Part shown: positions 22,823 to 30,603 of the stretch, one piece after another
Layout: each line of letters starts with the position of its first letter
Numbering within the stretch: position 1 is the stretch's first letter
Made by a program: the position numbers and the translations under genes
Notes under the pieces: generated by a model
The model's database searches: none
Seen by the model: only the letters and a program-made list of their open reading frames with translations
What the model was told of the DNA's origin: nothing
Source: Candidatus Yanofskyibacteriota bacterium
GTDB lineage: Bacteria > Patescibacteriota > Minisyncoccia > 2-02-FULL-40-12 > GWA2-44-9
NCBI GenBank assembly: GCA_016185505.1
Contig: JACPNL010000030.1
Coordinates: 1-45,797, forward strand
Reading direction: 5' to 3'
DNA length: 45,797 nt

Positions 22823-22866
22823 CCTGTGGAGGGCGGCCCTCCACAGGTTTAGAAATGTGGTATAAT
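22823..22866 (+). repeat. REP palindrome with TATAAT tail, copy 1
   Basis: 12-base arms CCTGTGGAGGGC / GCCCTCCACAGG (22823-22847), then a spacer and ATGTGGTATAAT (22855-22866). Same module as 24032-24077 and 33921-33993. Confidence 0.75.
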
Positions 22867-22869
22867 ATG

Positions 22870-22897
22870 TTAAAAATCCCCTTTCGGGGATTTTTAA
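22870..22897 (-). terminator. rnpB terminator
   Basis: TTAAAAATCCCC / GGGGATTTTTAA with a 4-base loop, directly after the rnpB 3' end; symmetrical, so it can act both ways. Confidence 0.85.
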
Positions 22898-22898
22898 C

Positions 22899-23345
22899 TC
22901 TGTGTTCAATAAGCCGAGTTCTGTCTGAGACAATAATTTATCTGGGCCATACATTACTATATGGCTCTAGCGAGCTAACTTTTCGAACCATGCACTTTCT
23001 AAGTTTCCAAAGAAAGTGCATGGAACGCTGCTCTTGCACCCAAGTAAGGATTTAGCTCCGACGCTCTTACGAGGTCGGAGTCCCGACTGAAACGTCGGGA
23101 CCGTTTCACCCCGATACTTCTAACCCACCGTATCGGACTAGACTCAAAATGATTAAATCAAATTTTTGGGTTGTCTTCCTCAAGGTTGCCCTATCGGACG
23201 TCTCTGCTCGCACCTCTCACATTACTGTGGACGGGCGTTACCCGCTACCCTGCTCCCAGCCCTCTTTTAAAAAAAGTAGAGCCGGGGAATGCTCGGACTT
23301 TCCTCCCCTGCCAACTGACAGGAGTAATTGCCTAGAACACAGAAC
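22899..23345 (-). ncRNA. rnpB: RNase P RNA (type A)
   Basis: Catalytic RNA that trims tRNA 5' leaders. On the minus strand I see the conserved GAGGAAAGTCCGAGC (P4 5' strand), ACAGTAATGTGAGAGG, CGAGCAGAGACGTCCGATAG, GGGTGAAACGG, CTTGGGTGCAAG and CAGACAGAACTCGGCTTATT (3' region, P4 3' strand). TCTGTGTTC at the 5' end pairs with GAACACAGA at the 3' end (P1) and sets both ends. A promoter upstream predicts the same 5' end; a terminator follows. Confidence 0.95.
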
Positions 23346-23351
23346 ATGTTA

Positions 23352-23380
23352 AGCATATCACAAAAACTAGTGCTAAGCAA
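23352..23380 (-). promoter_or_regulatory. rnpB promoter
   Basis: Minus strand TTGCTT (23375-23380), 17-base spacer, TATGCT (23352-23357), which puts the start near 23345 and agrees with P1 of the RNA. Confidence 0.7.
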
Positions 23381-23385
23381 TCGCT

Positions 23386-23406
23386 TGTGGAGGGCCGCCC
23401 TCCACA
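23386..23406. repeat. REP palindrome, copy 2, at the RAYT 3' end
   Basis: 10-base arms TGTGGAGGGC / GCCCTCCACA around C; 8 bp past the transposase stop. No TATAAT tail. Confidence 0.8.
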
Positions 23407-23414
23407 GGTTTAAT

Positions 23415-24020
23415 TTAGTCATCAAATGTTAAGTGACTTATTTGTAGCTCGTCCTTGTTAGTATAATCATGAAAAAATTCTTTATAAGTTTTTGTAGTTC
23501 CGCCAGTCATTTTAATAATCAAATCTTTATCAACTAATGGATCTCTCCCTCTCCCAACATAGTCAGTTAGACTGGAGTACGGCCACCTGAAAGGTTGTTT
23601 TGGATTTTTGTGTATGTAAACCGAAAGGTGTGTCAAATAAGAATCGTCATCTACTAGTTTGGCCTTAAATCTGCCTTGAAATACGGCTCCGATGTTTTCA
23701 TACTTTTTATTAAAGTAAATACTGTATGAGGTGCATAATTTACTAATAAACTTTGAGGTAGGGAGGTTTGTTTGTTGAAGAATCAGAAAGTGAAAGTGAT
23801 TCGGCATAAGACAGTAACTTAATACCGAAAAGGACCCTTCAGGTAAAGTGCTCATCCACTTGCTCATTCCTGTCTTTTGCAACCCTAAAATTTGTTTAGC
23901 GCGTTTAATAAAAAACAAATAATCTTCCTCGTCTTTAAAAACTAGGTCTTTATTGTGCCCACGGTTATAAATATGGAAGAAACCTCCCGTATGAAAATTT
24001 TTATAATCTCGGTAGCGCAT
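23415..24020 (-). CDS. REP-associated tyrosine transposase (RAYT, Y1/IS200-like)
   Basis: 201 residues of the Y1_Tnp fold. HUH metal site H75-F-H77 in LMPNHFHFLI, GAVFQGRFKAKLV, and the catalytic Tyr135 in YLTHLSVYIHKNP, all typical of RAYTs. Domesticated single-strand transposases of this class bind and move short palindromes. The gene lies exactly between REP palindromes at 23386-23406 and 24032-24077, with further copies at 22823-22866 and 33921-33993, so it is probably their mobiliser. A TATAAT in the upstream REP module (24032-24037) should start transcription about 5 nt before the ATG, giving a nearly leaderless message. No frameshift or lost catalytic residue is seen. Confidence 0.92.
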   Translation of the reverse strand: MRYRDYKNFHTGGFFHIYNRGHNKDLVFKDEEDYLFFIKRAKQILGLQKTGMSKWMSTLPEGSFSVLSYCLMPNHFHFLILQQTNLPTSKFISKLCTSYSIYFNKKYENIGAVFQGRFKAKLVDDDSYLTHLSVYIHKNPKQPFRWPYSSLTDYVGRGRDPLVDKDLIIKMTGGTTKTYKEFFHDYTNKDELQISHLTFDD

Positions 24021-24031
24021 AACGGTACAAT

Positions 24032-24077
24032 ATTATACCACAAATCAATTTGTGTGAAGGGCCGCCCTCCATAATAC
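24032..24077 (-). repeat. REP module with TATAAT tail, copy 3, upstream of RAYT
   Basis: Read on the minus strand: GGAGGGCGGCCCTTC, CACAAATTGATTTGTG hairpin, then GTATAAT (TATAAT at 24032-24037). Arms are imperfect compared with copies 1 and 2. It probably supplies the RAYT promoter. Confidence 0.75.
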
Positions 24078-24090
24078 AGTATTTTAGCGG

Positions 24091-24528
24091 TTACAAGTCG
24101 AGTTTGTTGGTTTCCTTGTCCAAGACCTGATTGACTATCCTGTCGGCTTCTACATTTTCCTCCCGAGAAATATGTTTGAAAACAACTTTGCCGAAATCGG
24201 TCTTAAGATTCCATATTTCAAGAAATAGTACTTTGATGTCCTTGTCCTTTATCTTGTATCCGCCATTAAGCTGGCGTTCAAGCAGTTCGGAGTCAACATG
24301 AAATTCCACGCTTGAGTCCTTCGCTTTCTCGCCACCGATAAGATGCTTTAATTTTTTCAGCGCGATAACTACCGCTCTATATTCAGCTTCATTATTTGTG
24401 AGCTCGCCCAGATATTCTCCATATTCCTTATGGCCTAGCGGCTCGCCGTCTATCACAACACCGGCGGCCGCCGGCCCCGGATTGCCTCTTGCTCCGCCAT
24501 CGGTATGAATTAAGAATTTATGTTTCAT
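24091..24528 (-). CDS. Ribonuclease HI-family protein
   Basis: 145 residues: HTDGGARGNPGPAAAGVVI with the first catalytic Asp, LTNNEAEYRAVVIALK with the Glu, VEFHVDSELLERQLNGGYK with the second Asp, and REENVEADRIVNQ with the last Asp. The DEDD set is complete. It cuts the RNA of RNA-DNA hybrids (primer and R-loop removal). It belongs to the short rnhA-like form that lacks the basic protrusion. The start codon directly follows the repeat copy at 24532. Confidence 0.92.
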   Translation of the reverse strand: MKHKFLIHTDGGARGNPGPAAAGVVIDGEPLGHKEYGEYLGELTNNEAEYRAVVIALKKLKHLIGGEKAKDSSVEFHVDSELLERQLNGGYKIKDKDIKVLFLEIWNLKTDFGKVVFKHISREENVEADRIVNQVLDKETNKLDL

Positions 24529-24531
24529 AAA

Positions 24532-24628
24532 GTGCGATGCTAATATACTAATTCATACTAATGATACGAATAGCATTTCGTTTTTCATTAATATAATTAG
24601 TAGGTCATTTGTATGTTGGTATCGCATT
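24532..24628. repeat. Intergenic repeat with TGCGATGCTAATATAC ends, copy 2
   Basis: Begins GTGCGATGCTAATATAC and ends GTTGGTATCGCAT, forming loose terminal inverted repeats. Inverted relative to copy 1 at 13324-13478. Confidence 0.65.
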
Positions 24629-25502
24629 ATACTTTTTTCCAGGGAAGTTTGAAACAATTCTCAAGCTTAAAACCGGCGGCTCTTTTGTGCCCTCCGCCTC
24701 CTTTAAATTTTGAAGCAATTTTAGAAACATCAACCGCGCCATTTGACCTTAGAGAAACATGGACACTACCGTCATCGTTCTGAACCCACACTATCCCGAT
24801 AGGCGGAAGTTTTTTATACAAGGCATTGCCTATCTGGGAGTTAAAGACCGGCGAGTTCACGGCATAAGTCTTGTGGCCAAAAAAACTAACAAGCTCAGCA
24901 TGATTTGAAATTATCCTTTCTATTATTTTGTCTTCGTGCTTTAACAATAGAGAGCCCTGTTTCACATACGCGTCAAACTTGGATTTAACTTCCACGTTAG
25001 CAGCGATCTTGTCCCATTCTTTAAAATCAAACTCTACCATATCAAGATAAGCTATCAGCGCCTTAACCTTAGGTAATTTCAGTTTCCAAAGGTCCATATC
25101 CTCAACATATTTAAGAAACTTGGGTACCCTAACCTTCGGGTGAAAATAATTCCAGGCCAGAACAGCACCGGAATGTTTTATATCAAAGAGGCCATTCAAG
25201 ACAACTTCAAAAGAATTCTTATTGGAAACATGGTGGTCAACGGCAACAAATTTTTTATTGTCTGTTATCAACTTTTTTAAATATTGTATCGGATAAATAA
25301 CGTCCACCATATATATCTCTTTATTTTTAAGTCCTTTTAGCGGTTCGCTTCCGGGATCTATGCCAATATAATCAGCGTCGGAACCAAACCTCTTCCACGC
25401 AGTCCATGCAGCACTGAAACCGTCAGTACAGTCGTTGTGATAAAACACAACAATATCTTTAGTTGGTTTTCGTGTGCTTTTTCTTTTTTCTTTAAATCTG
25501 AT
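24627..25502 (-). CDS. DHH-family phosphoesterase
   Basis: About 291 residues. FYHNDCTDGFSAAW and VAVDHH (DHH motif) in the N-terminal catalytic domain, and the DHHA1 ending KFKGGGGHKRAAGF. Family members cleave nanoRNA, cyclic dinucleotides or polyphosphate with Mn2+; the exact substrate cannot be told, and the size is below NrnA or RecJ. I choose ATG 25500-25502 (MIRFKEKRK); a TTG at 25544 adds 14 residues. It lies between pgk and the RNase HI gene on the same strand. Confidence 0.87.
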   Translation of the reverse strand: MRFKEKRKSTRKPTKDIVVFYHNDCTDGFSAAWTAWKRFGSDADYIGIDPGSEPLKGLKNKEIYMVDVIYPIQYLKKLITDNKKFVAVDHHVSNKNSFEVVLNGLFDIKHSGAVLAWNYFHPKVRVPKFLKYVEDMDLWKLKLPKVKALIAYLDMVEFDFKEWDKIAANVEVKSKFDAYVKQGSLLLKHEDKIIERIISNHAELVSFFGHKTYAVNSPVFNSQIGNALYKKLPPIGIVWVQNDDGSVHVSLRSNGAVDVSKIASKFKGGGGHKRAAGFKLENCFKLPWKKV

Positions 25503-25560
25503 CATACTTCGTATAACCAGTTCATTCGGATAAAGTGTAAGCAATCTTTCACTTTACTCC

Positions 25561-26709
25561 TCATTCACGATTATAATATCCTAAGGCCTCGAGTCCGGAC
25601 AGTTTGTTGCCAGCCAGAAATGCCAGCATCGCTCCCCCGCCGGTAGAGATGAAATTAAATTTCGACATATCGATATTTCGAAATTTCGATATCGCGGCCA
25701 TGGTATCGCCGCCACCGATTATTTTATAAGCAACCGACTCGGCTACCGCTTCGGCTATTTTTTGAGTACCCGTCGCAAAAGACGAACTCTCAAAAAGCCC
25801 CATCGGACCGTTCCATATTACCACAGAAGCGCGACTGACCGCGTCGGCGTATTTTTGTATCGTCTTTTCTCCTATATCAAGAATTTTATTGTCAAAAACA
25901 ACAAAATCCTCCGGCACAAGTAATCTGGGGTCGTTGATATCCAGGCCGACAAGCAACTCCTGATAATTCTCGTCAACGACGGAATCGCCCATATCCTGAC
26001 CTCTTGCTTTAAGCACGTCGTTGGCCACTACTCCGCCAAGCAATATCAGTTCGGCTTTACCAACAAAATTTTTAATAACCGGCACTTTCGTCTCCGCTTT
26101 CGCGCCGCCTATTATCACGACCTTGCCGGCTTTGGGAGAATCTATGGCTTTTTGAAGTCCTGTCACCTCTTCTTTAACCAACAACCCGGCGTAACTCGGC
26201 AAAAATTCGGTAATGGCTGATACGGAAGCATGGTTGCGATGAGACACGGCAAAATCATTATTAACGTAAATATCAAATCCCTTCGACCCTTCGACGAGCT
26301 CAGGACTGCCTGCGGCAGCAAGCCGTTTTGCAAATTCCGGGTCGTTTTCTTTTTCTCCCGGGAAATTGCGGATATTATCCAAGAGACCGACGCCCGGATA
26401 GTTAGCGAGGTATCCCTCAATATCTTCTACCTTTTTGATAAACCCCACCTCGCGCCCAAGAAGGATGAGAAGTTGAGGGATCAATTCTCCAAAAGAACCA
26501 TCGTCCTCGTGAAGGTGAGCAATCATTACCACCTTAGCCCCGCGTTCAACAAGCCAGTCAATCATCTCCTTTTGTTTCTTTATCCTGAAACCTTCTACTA
26601 TTTCTAACCCCCTACCTCCAACTTCTAACTTCTTAATTGGTACATCAAAATCAACTCTCAACAAAACTTTTTTATTTTTCAGGTCGGGAATATCGAATAT
26701 TGTTTTCAT
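25561..26709 (-). CDS. pgk: Phosphoglycerate kinase
   Basis: 382 residues. RVDFDVPI, NIRNFPGEKENDPEFA, NNDFAVSHRNHAS, IIGGAKAETK, WNGPMGLFE and GGGDT are the family motifs; the reaction is 1,3-bisphosphoglycerate + ADP to 3-phosphoglycerate + ATP. HLGRP of standard enzymes reads HLHED here, so one substrate-loop Arg is replaced. Three repeat units are translated in frame: LEVGGRGLEIVEG (26597-26635), AAAGSPELVEGSKG (26280-26325) and ISKFRNIDMSKFNF (25657-25694). AAGG precedes the ATG. Upstream, two TGATATATCA palindromes 21 bp apart may be operator sites. tpiA lies immediately upstream on the same strand. Confidence 0.93.
   Translation of the reverse strand: MKTIFDIPDLKNKKVLLRVDFDVPIKKLEVGGRGLEIVEGFRIKKQKEMIDWLVERGAKVVMIAHLHEDDGSFGELIPQLLILLGREVGFIKKVEDIEGYLANYPGVGLLDNIRNFPGEKENDPEFAKRLAAAGSPELVEGSKGFDIYVNNDFAVSHRNHASVSAITEFLPSYAGLLVKEEVTGLQKAIDSPKAGKVVIIGGAKAETKVPVIKNFVGKAELILLGGVVANDVLKARGQDMGDSVVDENYQELLVGLDINDPRLLVPEDFVVFDNKILDIGEKTIQKYADAVSRASVVIWNGPMGLFESSSFATGTQKIAEAVAESVAYKIIGGGDTMAAISKFRNIDMSKFNFISTGGGAMLAFLAGNKLSGLEALGYYNRE
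25657..25694. repeat. In-frame TCGATATTTCGAAAT unit in pgk
   Basis: AAATTTCGACATATCGATAT followed by TTCGAAATTTCGATATCG; same block family as lepA 14557-14596. Confidence 0.7.
26280..26325. repeat. In-frame SPELVEG-type unit in pgk
   Basis: CCCTTCGACCCTTCGACGAG followed by CTCAGGACTGCCTGCGGCAG. It encodes AAAGSPELVEGSKG. Fragments of the unit also occur at 13346-13378 (intergenic) and 17568-17600 (DUF4012 gene). Confidence 0.7.
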
Positions 26710-26723
26710 CTTTTTGCCTTATC

Positions 26724-26754
26724 TGATATATCAAACAAATTTTATGATATATCA
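26724..26754 (-). promoter_or_regulatory. Two TGATATATCA palindromes upstream of pgk
   Basis: Identical 10-bp palindromes at 26724-26733 and 26745-26754, 21 bp apart (two helical turns), in the 59-bp gap between tpiA and pgk. Spacing on one face of the helix suits a dimeric regulator; alternatively an AT-rich termination hairpin of tpiA. Confidence 0.4.
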
Positions 26755-26768
26755 TAGTATCATAAAAT

Positions 26769-27545
26769 TTATAATTTACTGGCTATAGCCAGAATCTTCA
26801 CGAATTCTTCTTTGTTAGTACTTGCGCCGCCAATTAAAACACCGTCAAAACCGTCATTACTCAAAAATTCACGAGCATTAACTGACGTTATGGAACCACC
26901 GTATAAATAGCGCGGTAGCGCAGTAGATTGTAGCGCGGTAGCAAGAGTTTCTTTAATCACCTCTACTGACTCAAGGGCCGATTCCGGGGTGTCGGGACGG
27001 GCGCCGGGGGTAGTGCTTATTGCCCAAACCGGCTCGTAAGCAATAATACACCTTGCCACTTCTTCGGCCGAAAGACCGGCAAAGGTATTCAAAACCTGTT
27101 CTTTGAGGAAATCCTCAAAATTATCGTCGCGAGTTTTCTCGCCTACAGCGACGATGGGCATCATTTCATTCCGCAAAACTGCTTTCAACTTTTTATTAAC
27201 CACTTCGTCTGACTCGCCTAATTTCCAGCGACGTTCAGAATGACCAACAATTACATACCTAGCTCCGAGTTTCTTGAGCATGGGACCCGACACTTCTCCG
27301 GTTAGAGCCATTCTGTCGTCTGTTGATATATCCTGCGCTCCCAATCCCGACTGATGAAGAAGATGTGATGTCTTTAAAATTTTCCCCACTTCTTCCGTAA
27401 AAACGAACGGCGGACAAAACACCAAATTCAACTCCCGCTCACTAAGAGAGCCGAGATATTCATCAACCAAATCTAAGATCTGCTCTGCTTCGGCGAGAGT
27501 GGTGGGTTGCATCTTCCAGTTAGATACTATCAACTTCTTTTTCAT
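26769..27545 (-). CDS. tpiA: Triose-phosphate isomerase
   Basis: About 258 residues. NWKM with the substrate Lys, VIVGHSERR with the catalytic His, AYEPVWAIS with the catalytic Glu, and YGGSI / LIGGAS phosphate loops. It interconverts dihydroxyacetone phosphate and glyceraldehyde-3-phosphate. I choose ATG 27543-27545 (MKKKLIVSNWKM), preceded by GGGAGA. A GCGCGGTAGC repeat (26909-26942) is translated as ATALQSTALPRYL between the Glu loop and the phosphate loop, a tolerant surface position. It forms a glycolytic pair with pgk. Confidence 0.93.
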   Translation of the reverse strand: MKKKLIVSNWKMQPTTLAEAEQILDLVDEYLGSLSERELNLVFCPPFVFTEEVGKILKTSHLLHQSGLGAQDISTDDRMALTGEVSGPMLKKLGARYVIVGHSERRWKLGESDEVVNKKLKAVLRNEMMPIVAVGEKTRDDNFEDFLKEQVLNTFAGLSAEEVARCIIAYEPVWAISTTPGARPDTPESALESVEVIKETLATALQSTALPRYLYGGSITSVNAREFLSNDGFDGVLIGGASTNKEEFVKILAIASKL

Positions 27546-27690
27546 GGTATTTTCTCCCGATTTGTCCCCCGCCAAGGCGGGGTTGACAAATCGAGGATCC
27601 TCGATTTTCTAATCGCGCTTTGCACGAAGAAAATCGGGACAGTTCGATACAATTAATTTTTTCATAGTGATTACTAAAGTAAATCAGTAA
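27546..27690. repeat. Intergenic CGAGGATCCTCG/GTCCCGATT element
   Basis: CCCCGCC/GGCGGGG hairpin (27568-27583), then AATCGAGGATCCTCGATT (27588-27605), TTTCTAATCGCG and AATCGGGACAG (27632-27642). Related copies lie at 12148-12296 (around tRNA-Thr) and 41671-41762. No gene in the gap. Confidence 0.65.
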
Positions 27691-28317
27691 TTAATTGTGG
27701 GTTAAATGTTTTTTTCTGATATGGCGAATAATATACCAAACAATTACCGCCGCCAATATTAAGATCATAACAAATTGGCCTTTTTCCAGAAACTCGATGA
27801 CTTTTGACCAATTCTCGCCTAGCGTAAAGCCCAAAAATATCAATATGAAATTCCTGGGCAAAGAGCCAAACAGCGTATAAATAGAGAATTTAGCGAAATT
27901 CATCCTGGCCAAACCGGCGGGAATGGAGATAAAAGTGACAATAATAGGAATAAATCTGCCCCAAAATATAAGTTTGCCGCCGTGTTTTTCAAATAATTTC
28001 TCGGTATGATTCAGGTCGTGGGCAGAGATAAAAAAATATCTTCCAAACTTCTCAACAAATCTGCGACCACCCCTCAGAGAAACCCAATAAATAATCGCGT
28101 CGCCGACAAAATTACCCCCGACTGTTAAAGCCAGGGCGAGGGCAAAATTAAATTTCGCCTGGCTTATCAAAAAACCAAGCAACGAGAAAACAACTTCTCC
28201 GGGGATAAATTGGAATGTAAGCCGATCGGCGATGGATAACAAAAAAACACCAAGATATCCTCCTTGGTTTAAAACATCCAAAGACCATTGGCCCACTAAT
28301 GAAATAAAGTTAAGCAT
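27691..28317 (-). CDS. DedA-family membrane protein
   Basis: 208 residues, several membrane helices, with FIPGEVVFSLLGFL, GDAIIYWVSLRGG and the DedA/SNARE-associated signature FWGRFIPIIVTFISIPAGLARM (conserved F-x-R-F/x-P-x-x-R-x3-P-x-x-A-G). DedA proteins flip or transport lipids such as undecaprenyl phosphate or phosphatidylethanolamine. The gene start overlaps the end of galT by 8 bp, so the two are coupled. Confidence 0.9.
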   Translation of the reverse strand: MLNFISLVGQWSLDVLNQGGYLGVFLLSIADRLTFQFIPGEVVFSLLGFLISQAKFNFALALALTVGGNFVGDAIIYWVSLRGGRRFVEKFGRYFFISAHDLNHTEKLFEKHGGKLIFWGRFIPIIVTFISIPAGLARMNFAKFSIYTLFGSLPRNFILIFLGFTLGENWSKVIEFLEKGQFVMILILAAVIVWYIIRHIRKKHLTHN

Positions 28318-29305
28318 TTCTCAATAATTCCGCCGCCTCATCGGGATCAATAATATTCACGTCCACCCCCGTACCCATTTCAACGCCGGCGTCAATCTTG
28401 ATCTTTGGTAAAATCTCAATGTGCCAACTGTAAAATTCGTGCACACTCTTCAGCTCTGTTTCCGCCGGCGCGGTATGAACAAATAAATTGTAAGGAGGGT
28501 TTCCAAGCGCTTGTCTTATTTTTTTCAGAACTGTAAGTAAAACATCGGCTAAATATTTATCAAACTCGTCTGGCATTTTTTCAAAATGAGCATGGCTGTC
28601 TCTGGAAAATATTCTGACCTCATAAGGCGTCTTTGAAACGAACGGACAAAAAGCAATAAAAAGATCGTTCTCGTATATAGTTCTGTTGCCATGCTCTCTT
28701 TCCCACTTCATAAGCACGTCATAGACCCTCTCTTTATGTTCTTTGTAAAAATTATAAGAGCCGTTTATGCTTCTTGATACATCGGGCGGCAGGATGGGCA
28801 TTGAGATTATCTGGCTGTGCGGATGGTAGATACTCGCTCCAGCGTCGCGGCCGAAATTGTGGAATATTAAAACATAACGCACGCAACCTTCCGATTCAGA
28901 TATTTCGCGGTATCTTCTTTTATACGAACGTATCACTTCAACAACTTCTTCTTGAGAAAAATCAGCAAAGTGCTGATCGTGGTTTTTGTAGACAAACACA
29001 TCATGGAATCCTACTGCTTCCTGAATACTAAAAGGGCCGAAATCGGTTGCCTGTTTACATACACCCGGCTTAACTGCTGGGAATTTGTTCTTAATAACGG
29101 CAATACGCCAGTCGGCTTCGTTAGGATAGAACCATACCGGTTCATTGCCTGACCTTTTAAGGTCCTCAAATGGGCAGTTTTGTATTGACTTGTATTCTTT
29201 ATCTGCGACATCATTATTTTCGTCGGCATGGGGCCGCTTAGCTCTTCCAGTGGCAAAAAGCACCCATTCACCGGAGACAAGATCTTGTCTAAATTCATTG
29301 AGCAT
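28310..29305 (-). CDS. galT: Galactose-1-phosphate uridylyltransferase-like protein
   Basis: 331 residues of the HIT/GalT superfamily. FRQDLVSGEWVLFATGRAKRP start, YVLIFHNFGRDAGASIYHPHSQI with the nucleophile motif HPHSQ (usual HPHGQ/HPHAQ), and HAHFEKM plus a final SVHEFYSWHIEILPK (HWHIE-type). It swaps UMP between UDP-glucose and hexose-1-phosphate. The usual N-terminal zinc cysteines (CxxC) are reduced to NCPFE, with only one Cys. It may serve nucleotide-sugar supply for the glycan genes; ADP-sugar phosphorylase activity is an alternative. Confidence 0.85.
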   Translation of the reverse strand: MLNEFRQDLVSGEWVLFATGRAKRPHADENNDVADKEYKSIQNCPFEDLKRSGNEPVWFYPNEADWRIAVIKNKFPAVKPGVCKQATDFGPFSIQEAVGFHDVFVYKNHDQHFADFSQEEVVEVIRSYKRRYREISESEGCVRYVLIFHNFGRDAGASIYHPHSQIISMPILPPDVSRSINGSYNFYKEHKERVYDVLMKWEREHGNRTIYENDLFIAFCPFVSKTPYEVRIFSRDSHAHFEKMPDEFDKYLADVLLTVLKKIRQALGNPPYNLFVHTAPAETELKSVHEFYSWHIEILPKIKIDAGVEMGTGVDVNIIDPDEAAELLRNA

Positions 29306-29418
29306 AGCTCAACATAATGCAAAACTACAAATCTATGCGAATACTACAAATAGTCTGCTGACGCAACATAATGCGATAGCATTTGCGGCATTCGCATGTC
29401 ATTCGCGGATTGGCATTG
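29306..29418. other. Intergenic stretch with CATAATGC and ATTCGC repeats
   Basis: CAACATAATGC occurs twice (29310-29320, 29363-29373), and GCGAATACTAC / GCATTCGCATG fragments recur. No gene or clear promoter. Confidence 0.35.
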
Positions 29419-30138
29419 CTACTTATATCTTCCAGATATAAGGTTCCATCTTATTTTAACCGTTTCTATAAGCACTTGAAAGTAGGCCTTCAGGCCGACG
29501 TGGGATTCGGGAGCGTTTTTCCAATCAACGGGCACTTCTTTTATCTTAAAGCCAAATTTTCTGGCCAGAGCCAACGCCTCAACATCAAAACCCCATCTCT
29601 CAATAGTTAATTTCGGAAATATCTTTTCCGCCGCTTCGGCAGTGAAAAGTTTGAATCCTCTTTGGGTATCATATATTCCTGGCACAGCTATTATTTGAAT
29701 AAATAAGTTGCCGAGTTTGCCAAAAACCCTCCTCCACGCCGGCTCGCTTCCAGCGGCAACTTTGTGTCCGGCAACGGCAATGGAACCGATAATGACAGAA
29801 AAACCATCATTGATATAAGGAAGGAAAATTTCCAGATGATTTATCGGGGTTGAGTTATCGGCATCGATAAAAAGACGCAGATCGCCGCTTGCTTTGGACA
29901 TGCCTTGCTTTACAGCGTAACCCTTGCCATGGTTCATTGTATAATCAAGAAGTTGGAGAGTCGGTATTTCAGAAATTAACGAATGAACAATTTCATTGGT
30001 CTTGTCATTCGATCCGTCGGTTACAACTATTATTTCATATTCGATGTTCTTGGGCTTTAAATAATTAAAAATCGACCTGACGGTCTTTTCTATATTCTTC
30101 TCCTCGTTGTAAGCGGGAATGATAACTGACAAAAACAT
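29419..30138 (-). CDS. GT2-family glycosyltransferase (dolichyl-phosphate glucosyltransferase-like)
   Basis: 239 residues, GT-A fold: SVIIPAYNEEKNIEKTVRSI, EIIVVTDGSNDKT, NHGKGYAVKQGM, FIDADNSTP with the metal-binding D-x-D, and GIYDTQRGFKLFTAEAAEKIF with DTQRGFK, then RWGFDVEAL. This is the wording of polyprenyl/dolichyl-phosphate beta-glucosyltransferases, which load a glucose onto a lipid phosphate. There is no C-terminal membrane helix. It probably supplies lipid-linked sugar for envelope glycans. Confidence 0.9.
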   Translation of the reverse strand: MFLSVIIPAYNEEKNIEKTVRSIFNYLKPKNIEYEIIVVTDGSNDKTNEIVHSLISEIPTLQLLDYTMNHGKGYAVKQGMSKASGDLRLFIDADNSTPINHLEIFLPYINDGFSVIIGSIAVAGHKVAAGSEPAWRRVFGKLGNLFIQIIAVPGIYDTQRGFKLFTAEAAEKIFPKLTIERWGFDVEALALARKFGFKIKEVPVDWKNAPESHVGLKAYFQVLIETVKIRWNLISGRYK

Positions 30139-30154
30139 AATTTAAAATGTAAAT

Positions 30155-30568
30155 ATCAAAATGTAAAATGACAGTTATAAAATTGCAAAATTATTTTTTA
30201 CCCTTTAGAGTTAGTATGCTGGAAGCTAACACGTTAGATATTTCTATGAGTTCTTTAAGCAGCCATTCTAATTCATTCCGGTCCCCTTTTTCAGAATCTC
30301 GCAATAAAGTTAGCCAAACTTTTGATTCATTTGAGGACTTGAGAGAATGGGTAAAAAAGTTTATAAAGTCCTTTCTAGAACTCGCGGAATTTGCTTCTAT
30401 GTAGTTAGCAAGTATACTAGTACCGCTTCTTAGCAGTTGTTTCCCCATAACGTCGCTTACGGAATCTTTAGGTAGTTTATCAATAAATTTGATCAAACGC
30501 AAAACCCAGCCATATAGACGTTTTTTGAATTCATTTTTAAATTTTACATTGTCATTTTGCATTTTGAT
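30155..30568. mobile_element. IVP-like gene bounded by 19-bp inverted repeats
   Basis: ATCAAAATGTAAAATGACA (30155-30173) and TGTCATTTTGCATTTTGAT (30550-30568) are inverted repeats with one mismatch around the four-helix-bundle gene. An equivalent pair with no gene inside lies at 31495-31598. Confidence 0.55.
30191..30562 (-). CDS. Four-helix-bundle protein (23S rRNA IVP/S23 family)
   Basis: 123 residues with FKKRLYGWVLRLIKFIDKLPKDSV, GKQLLRSGTSILANYIEANSASSRKDFINFFTHSLKSSNESKVWL, the typical IVP family sequence (LRS-GTSI-ANY-EA). Members were first found inside intervening sequences of 23S rRNA, but many in CPR genomes stand alone, as here. Biochemical function is unknown. The ATG at 30560-30562 lies inside the right inverted repeat, so the first eight or nine residues (MQNDNVKF) are encoded by the repeat. 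A mobile cassette is suggested. Confidence 0.88.
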   Translation of the reverse strand: MQNDNVKFKNEFKKRLYGWVLRLIKFIDKLPKDSVSDVMGKQLLRSGTSILANYIEANSASSRKDFINFFTHSLKSSNESKVWLTLLRDSEKGDRNELEWLLKELIEISNVLASSILTLKGKK

Positions 30569-30603
30569 TTTTAAACTTTACATTAAAGCATCATAAACAT
30601 CAA

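Noticed and set aside
22855-23352. Plus-strand open frames
   Set aside because: They run antisense to rnpB, whose conserved segments and paired ends are clear.
30155-30568. True intervening sequence within a 23S rRNA gene
   Set aside because: Flanks are protein genes and AT-rich repeats; no rRNA sequence is nearby.
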